From Cytobacillus kochii (lineage in GTDB: Bacteria > Bacillota > Bacilli > Bacillales > Cytobacillaceae), in assembly GCF_020171845.1 (NCBI RefSeq), contig NZ_JAIVAM010000010.1, forward strand, positions 62,001 to 126,000: DNA of 64,000 bases. Direction: 5' to 3'. A program made the translations under genes and the position numbers. Shown piece after piece: positions 1-9,475 of the stretch (its first letter is position 1; every line of letters begins with the position of its first letter). The notes under the pieces were generated by a model, which worked only from the letters and a program-made list of their open reading frames with translations, searched no databases and was not told where the DNA came from.

Positions 1-724
1 GATTTCTACGTTGTTCATTCTCATCTACAGGGTCCTCTTTATGCCACTCTAACAAAACGGATAATTTTCCATGCAAAGGCGTGCGTCCATTATTGACTCT
101 ATCGTTCAATTCTAAATCTAACTCGCCAGCATCTCCCTCATAACGTACCGCCATATAAAAAAGCATTCTGGCAATATCACCCTTCATTTCATCACGAGGT
201 TCAAAAGAATCATGATCATAATAATTACCCTTTGCTTCCTGATGTTCTTTTCCACCATAATCAAAATCTAAGTTTCCTCTAGAAGCATTTACACTTACAT
301 CCGTCGGCCTTAAATGATGCAGGTCTGTTCCTACACCTGGCTCAGTATCAAATCCACCATGGGATTTTGCCCAAATATGTTCACGGTTCCAGTCATCTGC
401 ATCTGGACCTTTTAAGTCCTTGTCTTGCGATCTTCCACTATAGAATAAAATTACATTGTCACTATTTTGTGGATCTTCATCTGTCACCATTAACGCTTCC
501 CATACCTCACGATAAGTCAGTTCATTATGATCATCTATAATCTCATGAAGTGCTGCTTTTAATTCATCTGCCGTTTTCCCTTTTGCCTCTTTATAATAGT
601 TACTATCAACCTGATAATCATTTGTTGTTTGGTTTCCCTCTGTAAGTGGGGATTCCCCTCCTGGCGTACAACTAACTAACAAGCTCAATAAAACTAATAA
701 TGGGATAAATGAACGTATGCCCAT
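1..724 (-). CDS. Secreted endonuclease I family lipoprotein (partial)
   Basis: The frame is open from the start codon at 724 to the window edge, so the C-terminus is missing. The N-terminus is a lipoprotein signal: a hydrophobic stretch ending in lipobox LVSC with the lipid-bearing Cys at about residue 19, so it should be anchored outside the membrane. The mature part has DDWNREHIWAKSHGG, the His-Me finger signature of the endonuclease I family (as in B. subtilis extracellular nuclease BsnA/YurI), followed by HHLRPTDVSVNASRGN and a KGDIARMLFYM segment, all typical. A GGAGAGG ribosome site precedes the ATG. Probable role is extracellular RNA/DNA degradation for nutrient use. Family assignment is firm; substrate preference is inferred. 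Confidence 0.88.
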   Translation of the reverse strand, partial: MGIRSFIPLLVLLSLLVSCTPGGESPLTEGNQTTNDYQVDSNYYKEAKGKTADELKAALHEIIDDHNELTYREVWEALMVTDEDPQNSDNVILFYSGRSQDKDLKGPDADDWNREHIWAKSHGGFDTEPGVGTDLHHLRPTDVSVNASRGNLDFDYGGKEHQEAKGNYYDHDSFEPRDEMKGDIARMLFYMAVRYEGDAGELDLELNDRVNNGRTPLHGKLSVLLEWHKEDPVDENEQRRN

Positions 725-994
725 TGTTTCCTCTCCTTCATAAAGTACTTAAAAGAATATTATCTATGAAAAATAAATATTTGAACAGCACCAACAGTAG
801 GGTTTTATTTAATAGAAGTTTTCCGCCCCTTCCTTCAAAGGAACTGCATGATATATGCTGAAAGTAATATCTATTGGAAATGTCATTTTAGGCAGCTGAG
901 TACTTCGGGGAAATCCTATATGAAGAAGAAAAATCCATGAGTATGAGCAACGGAAATTACATACAATTTGTTAGAAACTTGTTGTTTCCCAAAT
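725..994. other. Intergenic region, no gene seen
   Basis: This stretch between the nuclease start and the terminator of the next gene has no open frame with a ribosome site. It presumably holds the nuclease promoter; I see no clear -35/-10 pair. Confidence 0.5.
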
Positions 995-1035
995 GAAACT
1001 AGAGCAAATCCTCTATTAGAATTTGCTCTAGTTTC
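995..1035 (-). terminator. Hairpin terminator of the yhfK-like gene
   Basis: A perfect 15-bp inverted repeat (995-1009 with 1021-1035) around an 11-nt loop lies just after the stop at 1072 on the minus strand. The T-tract following on that strand is short, so termination may be moderate. Confidence 0.6.
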
Positions 1036-1071
1036 TTTCTATTTATTATTTCCATGTCTCGGTATTTTTTT

Positions 1072-1713
1072 CTAAATCCCTTTTAGCGCCTCACCTATCG
1101 TTTCCTCCCCTGTAACAAGGTCGAATGATTTATGAATGGTCTGATCATTATGAAGCACCTCAACGATTGTTGCAGCCACATCTTCACGTGGAATTGTATT
1201 TCGTTCAAGAGAAGCAGACGCCTTCACTTTTCCTATTCCTGGTTCATTTAATAAGCCGCCTGGACGTACGATGGTGTAGTCTAATGAGCTATTCACCAAC
1301 ATTTTATCAGCATAATGTTTAGCTGCCATATATGGCTCGATCGCTGACCATTTTTCTCGGTCATTCGCATGTATGGCACTAACCATCACAAATCTAGAAA
1401 CGTCGGCTTTTTCCGCTGCTTCGATTGCTTTACCTGCGCCGTCTAAATCAATGAGCAATGTTTGGTCATATCCTGTATGACCTCCTGATCCTGCTGTGAA
1501 GACAACAGCCTCACACCCCTGCATAGCCTTAGCCAATTCATCAACCGTACCAGCTAATGATGCATGGACCGCTTCCATCCCACGGTTTTTAAAATCGGTT
1601 AATTGTTCTTCTTTTCTTACCATTGCTACAGGTGTATCACCGGTTGTTTCACTTAATTTATTCATCACTTGTTTACCAATTTGCCCGTTCGCTCCTATTA
1701 CTAATACTTTCAT
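1072..1713 (-). CDS. NAD(P)-binding SDR/NmrA-like protein, YhfK family
   Basis: The 213-aa protein begins MKVLVIGANGQIGKQVM, a Rossmann nucleotide-binding motif (GxxGxxG), and continues with a YMAAKHYADKML segment and the IVRPGGLLNEPG substrate-side motif of atypical short-chain dehydrogenases. Length and sequence match the B. subtilis YhfK type. The frame is open to 1776, but the ATG at 1713 has an AGAGGAG ribosome site seven bases upstream, so I start there. It is divergent from the yugO-like gene, with about 100 bp between the starts. Substrate is unknown; cytoplasmic oxidoreductase or redox-sensing role is inferred from family only. Confidence 0.88.
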   Translation of the reverse strand: MKVLVIGANGQIGKQVMNKLSETTGDTPVAMVRKEEQLTDFKNRGMEAVHASLAGTVDELAKAMQGCEAVVFTAGSGGHTGYDQTLLIDLDGAGKAIEAAEKADVSRFVMVSAIHANDREKWSAIEPYMAAKHYADKMLVNSSLDYTIVRPGGLLNEPGIGKVKASASLERNTIPREDVAATIVEVLHNDQTIHKSFDLVTGEETIGEALKGI

Positions 1714-1815
1714 TCTAATTCTCCTCTCTTCCTTTTCATTTATCGGTGAAAATCGTTTATGAAAATGGTTTTTCACCTATACTAAATAATACTATTTTCT
1801 AGGGGAGTTTATAAA

Positions 1816-2808
1816 ATGCCACATTATCTGTATTCTTATTTCACTCGCTTACCATTGGTCTTTCGCATACTCATCATGGCACTGATGACAATTATCCTAT
1901 TTGGCGGTTTTGTTCACTTATTAGAGCCGAATAGCTTTCCTACTTGGTTTGATGGTATCTGGTGGGCTGTCATAACTGCTTCAACTGTCGGGTATGGTGA
2001 CTTTGTGCCTCACTCTGTTGTCGGAAGACTAGCAGGAATTGTCCTTGTTTTGACAGGAGCAGGTTTTATTGCTTCTTATTTCGTTGCATTGTCTACTGCC
2101 GCTGTCGCTAAGCAAAATGACTATATTCAAGGAAATTTCCAGTTTAAAGACCATGATCATATTATTGTCATCGGTTGGAATGCTCGTTCGAGAGAAATTT
2201 TGAAAACGATATGTAGCTATGTTAATAGCGTACCCGTCACATTAATAGATGAAACATTGGAGGAAAACCCATTACCCCACCAAAACCTTCATTTCGTCAA
2301 AGGGAATCCACAAAGAGATGATGTGCTCATGAAGGCAAGTGTAATGGACGCTAGACAATTGATTATTACCGCTGATCAAAACAAAGACGAACATCAAGCA
2401 GATATGCACAGTATCTTGACGTTAATTGCTGTTAAAGGAATGAATCCATCTTTACCTTGTATTGTAGAAATCCTAACAACTGAACAGATGAAAAATGCGA
2501 AGCGAGCTGGCGCAGATGAAATCGTGCAAACGAACTTATTAACAAGCTTTGTCATGATTAGTAGCCTTTCTTCAAGAGAAATGGTTACGGCATTTCTCAG
2601 TTTACTAAGGCAAATTGATCAAAGAAGACTAGGTATTGAGCCCGTATTAACTGACCATATTGGGGCTAATTTTCGTGATGTGAGTATTAGCTTAATGAAT
2701 GAAGATATATTGATTCTGGGCATCAAACGGGGAGAAGAAATGATTGTTCATCCCCCTCACCCGTTTTCACTTCAGTCAGAGGACATGCTTATCACGATAA
2801 AAAATTAA
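1816..2808 (+). CDS. yugO: Potassium channel with RCK/TrkA domain, YugO-like
   Basis: This 330-aa protein has a transmembrane helix at about residues 16-36, a pore loop with the selectivity filter TVGYGD at 57-62, a second helix at about 68-90, and a cytoplasmic RCK domain (TrkA-N then TrkA-C) from about residue 112. This is the two-helix MthK/YugO architecture. In B. subtilis YugO is the K+ channel linked to biofilm electrical signalling. AGGGGAG precedes the ATG. The following gene, yugN, converges on it and the two reading frames overlap by four bases; the same pair is adjacent in B. subtilis. The filter is intact, so it should conduct K+. Confidence 0.9.
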   Translation: MPHYLYSYFTRLPLVFRILIMALMTIILFGGFVHLLEPNSFPTWFDGIWWAVITASTVGYGDFVPHSVVGRLAGIVLVLTGAGFIASYFVALSTAAVAKQNDYIQGNFQFKDHDHIIVIGWNARSREILKTICSYVNSVPVTLIDETLEENPLPHQNLHFVKGNPQRDDVLMKASVMDARQLIITADQNKDEHQADMHSILTLIAVKGMNPSLPCIVEILTTEQMKNAKRAGADEIVQTNLLTSFVMISSLSSREMVTAFLSLLRQIDQRRLGIEPVLTDHIGANFRDVSISLMNEDILILGIKRGEEMIVHPPHPFSLQSEDMLITIKN

Positions 2809-3212
2809 TATTGCAAAATCCCCTCTAGTTCTTTAACAAGTTCGTGGCCTATAGCTACATATCTTTCGGTAACTTCTCCGTCCTTATCAACTGGTGCCTG
2901 AAATTGATTAAATGAGGCAGAGAAATTACCGATATTTGCATTATTTTCATCAATATTGCTCTCGTAAATATGTGATAAGAGATAAGGTGTTCCCAGTTCT
3001 ACTGTACAATTGCTTGTATCTAATTGACCATCTATAGACTTGAAGGGTATACGTAAGAAATGGTAACCATTGTTCGTATCAATTTTGTAATCAAACGCAC
3101 CATGATCATAATCCCAATTCCCTCCAATTGTATAACCCATTGGTTTTAATAACTGCTCCAGTTTAAACAAGTGATATTGCTTTCCTTCGATATTAGAATG
3201 AATTTCTCTCAT
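2805..3212 (-). CDS. yugN: YugN-like protein
   Basis: A 135-aa protein of the YugN-like family, recognised by sequence character and by its place beside yugO and pgi as in B. subtilis. There is no signal peptide or membrane segment; it is probably a small cytoplasmic protein. The frame is open to 3236, but the ATG at 3212 (MREIHSNIEG) has AAAGGA about nine bases upstream and fits the family length. Its stop codon overlaps the end of the yugO frame on the other strand, and no terminator hairpin separates them. Function is not known. Confidence 0.8.
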   Translation of the reverse strand: MREIHSNIEGKQYHLFKLEQLLKPMGYTIGGNWDYDHGAFDYKIDTNNGYHFLRIPFKSIDGQLDTSNCTVELGTPYLLSHIYESNIDENNANIGNFSASFNQFQAPVDKDGEVTERYVAIGHELVKELEGILQY

Positions 3213-3297
3213 TGCTTTCATTCCTTTCAACATCATATTTTGCTTAGTTTTACCCTATTCCCTCTCACTAATACTATCGCTTTTCACTTCTCTTTAG

Positions 3298-3978
3298 GCC
3301 TTATCTCATTTATCCATACAGATCGAAGCTAGTCATTCTGAGGGAATTGACACACAAGCTTCAGAAAATGCAAGTCATGCGGAAGGCTTTAGCGCTGACT
3401 ATGCTGAAATGTTTGAAACGATTGATGGAAACAGCATTACACCAGGTAGATTTATCACATTGCAAGGTAAAAAGGTGAGAATAGCAACCAGTGCTGACAG
3501 CTATATTTTAGGGATTACAAGTGCTGCTTCCTCCATTAAGGGGGATGCCGCTGAACTGCATTGGCATCATAAGTATCTAAAGGATCAATGGGGACGCACT
3601 CAATATGAACAAATACACATTGACCCAAATGATGAGAACCTCGCAAAGTTAACGTGTGTAGCACCAAAATTAAACCCCGCAAACGATTCCAAGCAATTTT
3701 ATTTACCAAGAAGCAAACGTGAAGAATGGGTAACAGTTGGATTACTTGGTCAATTGCTAGTGACTGATGATGGTAGTTGTTCAATTGATGGTTACTGTTT
3801 ACCGAATGATGAAGGGATTGCCACATTTTCAGAAACAGGTTACCGCGTGATGGATAGAATTAGTTCTGATCAGATACTAGTCATGTTTAAATCAATGGAT
3901 CATTTTCAAGGGGTTGGCAAGTACGATGGAAGGATCCATATAGACAAGGGAGAGATGCTTAACTATAAAAGAACATAG
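3298..3978 (+). pseudogene. Fragment of phage-type tail/appendage protein with Peptidase_G2 (autocleaving chaperone) domain
   Basis: From the ATG at 3409 the frame encodes ADYAEMFE...GRFITLQGKK...YILGITSAA...WGRTQYE and a KYDGRIHIDKGEML-like end, the pattern of the Peptidase_G2 / intramolecular-chaperone autocleavage domain that ends phage tail spikes and appendages. The frame is open upstream to 3298 without a start codon or ribosome site, and that stretch encodes ASHSEGIDTQASENASHAEG, the head-type repeat that normally precedes this domain. The gene therefore seems to have lost its 5' part. It sits between yugN and pgi where no phage gene is expected, so it is probably a relic of a former prophage or a displaced tail-protein gene. 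A short expressed domain cannot be excluded. Confidence 0.7.
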
Positions 3979-4120
3979 ACGAGTCCCCAATCAATTGATC
4001 ATTTCAACCACAAAAGCTAGCTAACTTGAAATTACCACTCTTAGATCAAATCTTCATACATAAGAGACCTTTTAATCCGACGTCACAAATCACATCTAAC
4101 GATCAGTCTTTTGATTTTTT

Positions 4121-4154
4121 AAAACAAAAAGAACTCGTCACCTGACGAGTTCTT
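4121..4154 (-). terminator. pgi terminator
   Basis: Inverted repeat AAGAACTCGTCA/TGACGAGTTCTT (4129-4154), followed on the minus strand by a T-rich run, directly after the pgi stop. Confidence 0.85.
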
Positions 4155-4169
4155 TCTTACTTTAATTCG

Positions 4170-5519
4170 TTATTTCAAGCGTTCTTCAAGCTCTTTTTTC
4201 TTCTCTTCATAACCTGGTTTACCTAGCAATGCAAACATATTTACTTTATATTCTTCCACACCAGGTTGATCAAATGGATTTACACCAAGTAAATACCCGC
4301 TAATAGCACAAGCTTTTTCAAAGAAATAAACAAGATAACCAAAAGTGAATGCATCCATTGCAGGAATCGTTATAATGAGGTTAGGTACATCGCCATCTGT
4401 ATGGGCAAGCATTGTTCCTTGGAATGCTTTATGATTCACAAAATCAATCGATTGATTAGCTAAATAGTTTAAACCATCTAAGTCATTTTCAAGGTTTTCA
4501 ATTTTCACTTCATGTCGTGGTTTCTTCACTTTAATAACTGTTTCAAATAAATCTCTTCTACCTTCTTGCACATATTGACCAAGTGAATGAAGATCAGTAG
4601 AAAAATTGGCAGATGAAGGATAAATGCCTTTTTGATCTTTTCCTTCACTTTCACCAAATAATTGCTTCCACCATTCTGAAAAGTATTGTAACCCCGGCTC
4701 ATAATTAACAAGCATTTCAATGGTTTTGCCCTTATTATAAAGGACATTCCTTACTGCTGCATATTGATAGGCGATATTCTCTTCTATATCGGCAGAACTT
4801 AACTCTTTACGAGCAGCTTCAGCTCCTTCCATTACTTGATTAATATCAATATTCGCAACGGCAACTGGTAGTAATCCAACGGCTGTTAGCACAGAGTATC
4901 TTCCACCAATATCATCCGGAATAATAAATGACTCATAGCCTTCTTCATTCGCTAATGTTTTTAACGCGCCCTTTTCTTTATCAGTGGTAGCGTAAATTCG
5001 TTTTCTCGCTTCCTCTACGCCATATTTCTCTTCTAATATTTTTCGGAATAAACGAAAGGCAATTGCTGGTTCTGTCGTTGTTCCAGATTTAGAAATGACA
5101 TTAATAGAAAAGTCTTTACCTTCCAATAAATCGATGACATCATGAATATAACTAGAGCTAATATTATTGCCTACAAAAACGATTTGAGGTGTTTTCCTTT
5201 TTTCTTTTGAAAGAGCATTATAAAAACTATGTTGTAACATCTCAATAGCAGCTCTTGCACCAAGGTAAGAACCACCAATTCCGATTACTAAAAGAACATC
5301 TGAATCTTGCTTGACTTTTGTTGCTGCCTGTTGAATTCTTGCAAATTCCTCGCGATCATAATTTTTCGGTAAATCTACCCACCCTAAGAATTCATGACCT
5401 GCTCCTGTTTTATTTTCTATAGCGGTATGCGCTGCTGTTACCGCTCCTTTTAAGTATGATAGTTCATGCTCACTAAAAAAGCTAAACGCTTTCGTATAAT
5501 CAAACTGTATATGAGTCAT
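4170..5519 (-). CDS. pgi: Glucose-6-phosphate isomerase
   Basis: A 449-aa cytoplasmic enzyme interconverting glucose-6-phosphate and fructose-6-phosphate. Signatures include [12 protein letters not shown] near residue 80, the SIS-type segment [16 protein letters not shown], and [14 protein letters not shown], all conserved in bacterial PGI. The frame runs to 5546, but GCGGAGGA lies seven bases before the ATG at 5519 (MTHIQFDY), matching the usual Bacillus start. It is followed by a strong terminator and preceded by about 290 bp of non-coding DNA, so it is monocistronic. Position between the yugN and yugJ homologues matches B. subtilis. Confidence 0.97.
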   Translation of the reverse strand: MTHIQFDYTKAFSFFSEHELSYLKGAVTAAHTAIENKTGAGHEFLGWVDLPKNYDREEFARIQQAATKVKQDSDVLLVIGIGGSYLGARAAIEMLQHSFYNALSKEKRKTPQIVFVGNNISSSYIHDVIDLLEGKDFSINVISKSGTTTEPAIAFRLFRKILEEKYGVEEARKRIYATTDKEKGALKTLANEEGYESFIIPDDIGGRYSVLTAVGLLPVAVANIDINQVMEGAEAARKELSSADIEENIAYQYAAVRNVLYNKGKTIEMLVNYEPGLQYFSEWWKQLFGESEGKDQKGIYPSSANFSTDLHSLGQYVQEGRRDLFETVIKVKKPRHEVKIENLENDLDGLNYLANQSIDFVNHKAFQGTMLAHTDGDVPNLIITIPAMDAFTFGYLVYFFEKACAISGYLLGVNPFDQPGVEEYKVNMFALLGKPGYEEKKKELEERLK

Positions 5520-5803
5520 CGTTTTTCCTCCGCTTATGTATTTCATGAATCAATAGTCCTCTATCACTTTATCGAAAGACAAGGAATTTTTCAAGAATCA
5601 GTCTTTGCCACCGACGGTTTGAACAACCAGTTTAACCGTTATCTAGTTCATGATTACATCATTTCCAAAAATAAGGTTTATAACCCATCACTCGTGCTTA
5701 AGCAAAAATTATCCTTTCACCTTTTTTACTATGGGTGTATAAGGCAACTCACACCAGGTGACCACAATTCCATTAAACCCAAATATGATAAGAACCTATA
5801 AAG
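5520..5803. other. pgi upstream region, no gene seen
   Basis: This must hold the pgi promoter. A 111-codon plus-strand frame starting inside pgi crosses it but lacks a ribosome site and similarity to known proteins, so I do not call it. Confidence 0.5.
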
Positions 5804-5829
5804 AAAGCTCCCGTTTCACACGAGAGCTT
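5804..5829 (-). terminator. yugJ terminator
   Basis: Hairpin AAGCTCTCGT/ACGGGAGCTT with a GTGAA loop after the yugJ stop, followed on the minus strand by TTTCTTTA. Confidence 0.75.
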
Positions 5830-5834
5830 CATCC

Positions 5835-6998
5835 TTATAATGCTGAACGATAGATTGAAAGAACATCCTCTTTATCTAATACTTGAAAACGACCAAAAGG
5901 ACCATTATGAACGGCTTTATTTGCCATATCTTCTAGCTTGCTATCGTCTATACCATAATCTGATAATTGTTCGGGTGCATCAATACTGTTCCAAAAAAGT
6001 CTTAAACGAGCAATTCCTTCTAATGCGACTTCCTCATCTGTTTTGCCTGTTGGATCAACTTCAAACACTCTTATTGCTAATTGTTTCATTCTCTCAGGCT
6101 TGGCATGTAATGTATGCTTAATCCAATGAGGGAATAAAATGGCCAAACCGCCACCATGAGGGATATCATAGACTGCCGATACAGCATGTTCAATGTTATG
6201 AGTTGCCCAGTCTCCTTTATAACCCATATTGAGAATACCGTTTAATGCCATTGTACCGCTATATAAAATGGTCGCACGATGCTCATAATTTTCTAAGTCA
6301 TCTATTAGTTTTGGAGCTGTATCCATTATCGTAGTTAAGAGAGATTCGCACATACGATCTTGAAAGTCCGTATTTTCTTCTAAATGGAAATAATGCTCAA
6401 GTACATGAGACATCATATCGACTATGCCATAAATCGTTTGGTCTCTTGGCACTGAATATGTATGTTCTGGATCTAAAATTGAAAATTGAGGGAAAACAGC
6501 CGGGCTTCCCCAAGACAATTTTTCATGTGTTTCCCAATTGGTAATGACCGCTCCAGAATTCATTTCAGAACCCGTTGCAGCTAATGTAAGGACGGTACCA
6601 AAGGGAATCGCTTCTTCCATTCTTACTTTATTCGTCACCATATCCCAAGCATCACCAGCAAATTTCGTTGCTCCAGCAATGGCTTTTGTACAATCGATGA
6701 CACTCCCGCCACCAACAGCTAGAATGAAATCAATTTCTTTCTCGCGGCAAATATTCACACCTTCACGAACGGAAGAAACACGAGGATTTGGATCAACCCC
6801 ACCTAGTTCATACACTTCTGCATCCATTTTCTCAAGCTCATTCATTACCTTATCGTATAGACCATTCCTTTTAATACTTCCACCACCATAAACAACCAGC
6901 ACCTTACGGCCAAAAGGAGAAATCTCTTCGCTTAATTTACTAAGTTCACCTTTACCAAAAATCAATCTCGTTGGATTCCAAAATGTAAAATTCTCCAT
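5835..6998 (-). CDS. yugJ: Iron-containing alcohol dehydrogenase, YugJ/butanol dehydrogenase type
   Basis: A 387-aa group III alcohol dehydrogenase. It starts [19 protein letters not shown], has the nucleotide-binding [13 protein letters not shown] segment near residue 95, and the metal-site region ending in [20 protein letters not shown]. These match NADH-dependent butanol dehydrogenases (YugJ/YugK, BdhA). The ATG at 6998 has AAGGAAGG upstream; a GTG nine bases earlier lies within that ribosome site and is less likely. The enzyme probably reduces aldehydes with NAD(P)H in the cytoplasm; its physiological substrate is not visible from sequence. It stands alone, with its own terminator. Confidence 0.9.
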   Translation of the reverse strand: MENFTFWNPTRLIFGKGELSKLSEEISPFGRKVLVVYGGGSIKRNGLYDKVMNELEKMDAEVYELGGVDPNPRVSSVREGVNICREKEIDFILAVGGGSVIDCTKAIAGATKFAGDAWDMVTNKVRMEEAIPFGTVLTLAATGSEMNSGAVITNWETHEKLSWGSPAVFPQFSILDPEHTYSVPRDQTIYGIVDMMSHVLEHYFHLEENTDFQDRMCESLLTTIMDTAPKLIDDLENYEHRATILYSGTMALNGILNMGYKGDWATHNIEHAVSAVYDIPHGGGLAILFPHWIKHTLHAKPERMKQLAIRVFEVDPTGKTDEEVALEGIARLRLFWNSIDAPEQLSDYGIDDSKLEDMANKAVHNGPFGRFQVLDKEDVLSIYRSAL

Positions 6999-7142
6999 TC
7001 TTTTCACCTTCCTTTTTTGTTATTATCATTTTTTTTACTAAGGATTGCAAAGAATACATCTTTTTTTATTTATTTTAAAAAATAAAATAAATACCTCTCT
7101 GTCATTGTCTCTTCCGAGGAACTAAATGATTCTTTCTTTCGA

Positions 7143-7174
7143 CAAAAAAGACACCGAGATTTCCCCGGTGTCTT
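7143..7174 (-). terminator. yugI terminator
   Basis: Hairpin AAGACACCG/CGGTGTCTT (7148-7174), followed on the minus strand by six T residues, 20 bp after the yugI stop. Confidence 0.88.
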
Positions 7175-7192
7175 CTGTGAAGCTGAACTAGA

Positions 7193-7597
7193 TTATTTTT
7201 TAATTAAATCTTCACGCTCAGATTGTGCAATCCACTCTTGCAATTTATCTTTTAGTGTATTGAAACCTTGGCTACCATTATCCTCTACTTTTTGAGCTAC
7301 AGGATTATTTGGGCGTTTGCGAGGTTTTTTCTCTTTTTCTGTTGGCGCTGGTGCTTCTTGTGTTGCACGAATAGAAAGGCCGATTTTTCCAGCATTTTCA
7401 TCAATAGACAGTACTTTTACTTGTACTTCATCTCCAACACTTAAATGTTCATTAATATCTTTAACGAAGCCATGAGTAACTTCTGAAATGTGAACAAGTC
7501 CTTGTGTATTTTCATCTAATGCAACAAAGGCACCATAAGGTTGAATACCTGTTACTTTTCCAGTAATCACGCTGCCTACTTCAATTTTCTCTGACAT
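7193..7597 (-). CDS. yugI: S1 RNA-binding protein, general stress protein 13 (YugI)
   Basis: The 134-aa protein carries one S1 domain (residues about 5-75: VGSVITGKVTGIQPYGAFV, then GLVHISEV) and a basic tail with EKKPRKRPN. This is the layout of YugI/GSP13, a cytoplasmic, ribosome-associated RNA-binding stress protein in B. subtilis. TAGGAGTG precedes the ATG. The gene is monocistronic, with a strong terminator. Order pgi-yugJ-yugI agrees with B. subtilis. Confidence 0.93.
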   Translation of the reverse strand: MSEKIEVGSVITGKVTGIQPYGAFVALDENTQGLVHISEVTHGFVKDINEHLSVGDEVQVKVLSIDENAGKIGLSIRATQEAPAPTEKEKKPRKRPNNPVAQKVEDNGSQGFNTLKDKLQEWIAQSEREDLIKK

Positions 7598-7788
7598 GGG
7601 AACACTCCTAATTATTAATATTTTATCGTTTATATACGCAATAAAAAATTATATCATACTCTATAGCTAATATCAAAAGTAAAATGGATAGTCAATAAAT
7701 AGTCACAATTAATTAACGAAATGTTCATACAATTACCCGTTAAAAAAGATGATTGGTGGTAAAATAAAATATAGAAGGGGGGGTAAAA

Positions 7789-8073
7789 ATGAATCACATT
7801 GGTGAAAACATTCGCTTAGTCCGTGAACAACATGGGTTAACAAGATTGGAACTTGCAAAAAGAGCGCGGGTAGGTAGTGCAGTAATCGAAAGATATGAGT
7901 CAGGTATTTCTACCCCAGATACGCTAACAATCCTCAAGCTATGTACAATATTGGACATCCCAGTATCAACTATTACAAATCCACAAGTTGACCTTCAAAA
8001 TCAGAACGAGTTCAACCATCCTATGCTTCATCAACAGGATATAAATGAAACTATTTCCAATTCTTACGTATAA
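7789..8073 (+). CDS. Xre-family HTH regulator, 94 aa
   Basis: A small DNA-binding protein. Residues 6-60 form a Cro/CI-type helix-turn-helix (IRLVREQHGLTRLELAKRA, then SAVIERYESG and LTILKLCTILDIPVS). The remaining 30 residues are polar and may mediate dimerisation. GAAGGGGGGG precedes the ATG and a terminator follows, so it is transcribed alone. In B. subtilis this position between yugI and yugF is occupied by other genes (including an AsnC-type regulator), so this is a lineage-specific replacement. The target is unknown. Confidence 0.8.
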   Translation: MNHIGENIRLVREQHGLTRLELAKRARVGSAVIERYESGISTPDTLTILKLCTILDIPVSTITNPQVDLQNQNEFNHPMLHQQDINETISNSYV

Positions 8074-8133
8074 ACATGTAGGTTTTCGGGAAGGCTTATA
8101 TTGTAAGTCTTTCTAGAATTCCCCCTTTGTTGA

Positions 8134-8166
8134 AGGCAATCTGTTATAGGATTGCCTATTTTTTAT
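8134..8166 (+). terminator. Terminator after the Xre gene
   Basis: Hairpin AGGCAATC/GATTGCCT followed by ATTTTTTATTTTA on the plus strand. Confidence 0.85.
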
Positions 8167-8291
8167 TTTATGCCTCAGATAAAATGTTTCTCCTTGTAAG
8201 CAATGGCTACGAATGATATGACTTATAGTAACACCTTACATCACTGTAAAGAAATGAGGACAACCATTGCCAAACGATAAAATGCTTCTAA

Positions 8292-9104
8292 ATGGAAATG
8301 ACTTTTATTAATGAATATTACCCACACCCAACCCCTAAACGATCATTTGTATTATTGCATGGGTTTCTTTCTTCCAGCTTTAGTTTTCGAAAGCTCATAC
8401 CATTGCTACAAAAAGAAAATACAGTACTCACAATTGACCTCCCACCATTTGGGAAGAGCGGAAAAGCAAAAAAGTTTATCTATTCTTATGAAAATATTGC
8501 TTCAACTGTTATTTTACTTCTTGAAAAATTATCTATTCAACAAATCGTGATGGTTGGGCATTCAATGGGAGGACAAATTTGCCTAAACATTGCTCATCAA
8601 AGACCAGACCTGCTTGAGGCTGTAGTCTTATTATGCAGCTCTTCTTATCTACCGAGAATGCCAGCAAAGTATGTTTACGCAAGTCACCTCCCTTTCTTTT
8701 CTCATTTTGTAAAAAAATATCTTGAAAAATCAGGTGTAGAAAAAAACTTAAACAACGTTGTTTATGAAAAAGAAATGATTGATGATGCCATGAGGGATGG
8801 TTATCTAGAACCATTTTTAAACAAGGATATCTTCTATTCCTTAGCGAGAATGATACGTGACCGGGAGGGAGATTTGGATGAGACCTTATTAAAAACAATT
8901 AACACTCCTTGTTTACTCATATGGGGGGAGGCAGACAAGGTGGTCCCACTCTCTATCGGTCAAAGATTACAAGGAGACCTACCGCATAGCGAATTACATA
9001 TCCTTAAGCAGGCAGGTCATCTTATACCCGAAGAAAAGCCTGAGGAGATTGCAGCAATTATCGAACAATATTTACAGAAAAAAGAGAATGGTGGGCTAAG
9101 ATAA
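8292..9104 (+). CDS. yugF: Alpha/beta hydrolase, YugF-like; apparent 5' frameshift
   Basis: The hydrolase core shows the oxyanion HGFLSSSFSFRK, the nucleophile elbow GHSMGGQ, an Asp in WGEADKVVP and the final His in AGHLIPEEKPE, closely following B. subtilis YugF, beside yugE and patB as there. The ATG at 8292 has no ribosome site and lies inside the expected N-terminus. In another frame a TTG at 8267 follows GAGGA by six bases and reads PNDKMLLNGNDF. Removing one T from the TTTT at 8303-8306 joins this to INEYYPHP and gives the family's N-terminal alignment without gaps. So either the sequence has an error, or the gene carries a +1 frameshift. Substrate unknown. Confidence 0.85.
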   Translation: MEMTFINEYYPHPTPKRSFVLLHGFLSSSFSFRKLIPLLQKENTVLTIDLPPFGKSGKAKKFIYSYENIASTVILLLEKLSIQQIVMVGHSMGGQICLNIAHQRPDLLEAVVLLCSSSYLPRMPAKYVYASHLPFFSHFVKKYLEKSGVEKNLNNVVYEKEMIDDAMRDGYLEPFLNKDIFYSLARMIRDREGDLDETLLKTINTPCLLIWGEADKVVPLSIGQRLQGDLPHSELHILKQAGHLIPEEKPEEIAAIIEQYLQKKENGGLR

Positions 9105-9123
9105 TTTTTATTCCATAACCGAT

Positions 9124-9387
9124 TTATTCAATTTCGCAAGAACTATTATTTTTTATCACCAGGAGTTTCTTTGCAAATTTTTCACATTGAGCAAGAGGAA
9201 TTACTTCATCAAAAGAGAATTCATATATAGCTTGGATGTTATGGGCCAATTCATTAGTATCGTCAACAGTTTGTACTACTTGGAGGATATCAGCTATTTC
9301 CGTATCGTAATTACCTGTACCGATATGAAATGGGTCCCAATCATTTAAACAATCAACTAACAAAAGATTCATTTGTTGTGTATTCAT
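9124..9387 (-). CDS. yugE: DUF1871 family protein, YugE-like
   Basis: An 87-aa acidic protein similar to YugE (DUF1871), containing WDPFHIGTGNYDTEIADILQ near residue 17. AAGGTGA precedes the ATG. It converges on yugF with 19 bp between the stops. No function is established for the family, and no catalytic motif is visible. Confidence 0.82.
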   Translation of the reverse strand: MNTQQMNLLLVDCLNDWDPFHIGTGNYDTEIADILQVVQTVDDTNELAHNIQAIYEFSFDEVIPLAQCEKFAKKLLVIKNNSSCEIE

Positions 9388-9475
9388 TATTCATTCACCT
9401 TATTATTTTTCATTTATGTTTACATATCTTATCATATAGATAGAAATCGATAAATAAAGAAATGGTGGGATAGAA

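Noticed and set aside
5466-5801. 111-codon plus-strand frame across the pgi start
   Set aside because: No ribosome site and no family resemblance; it runs into the yugJ terminator.
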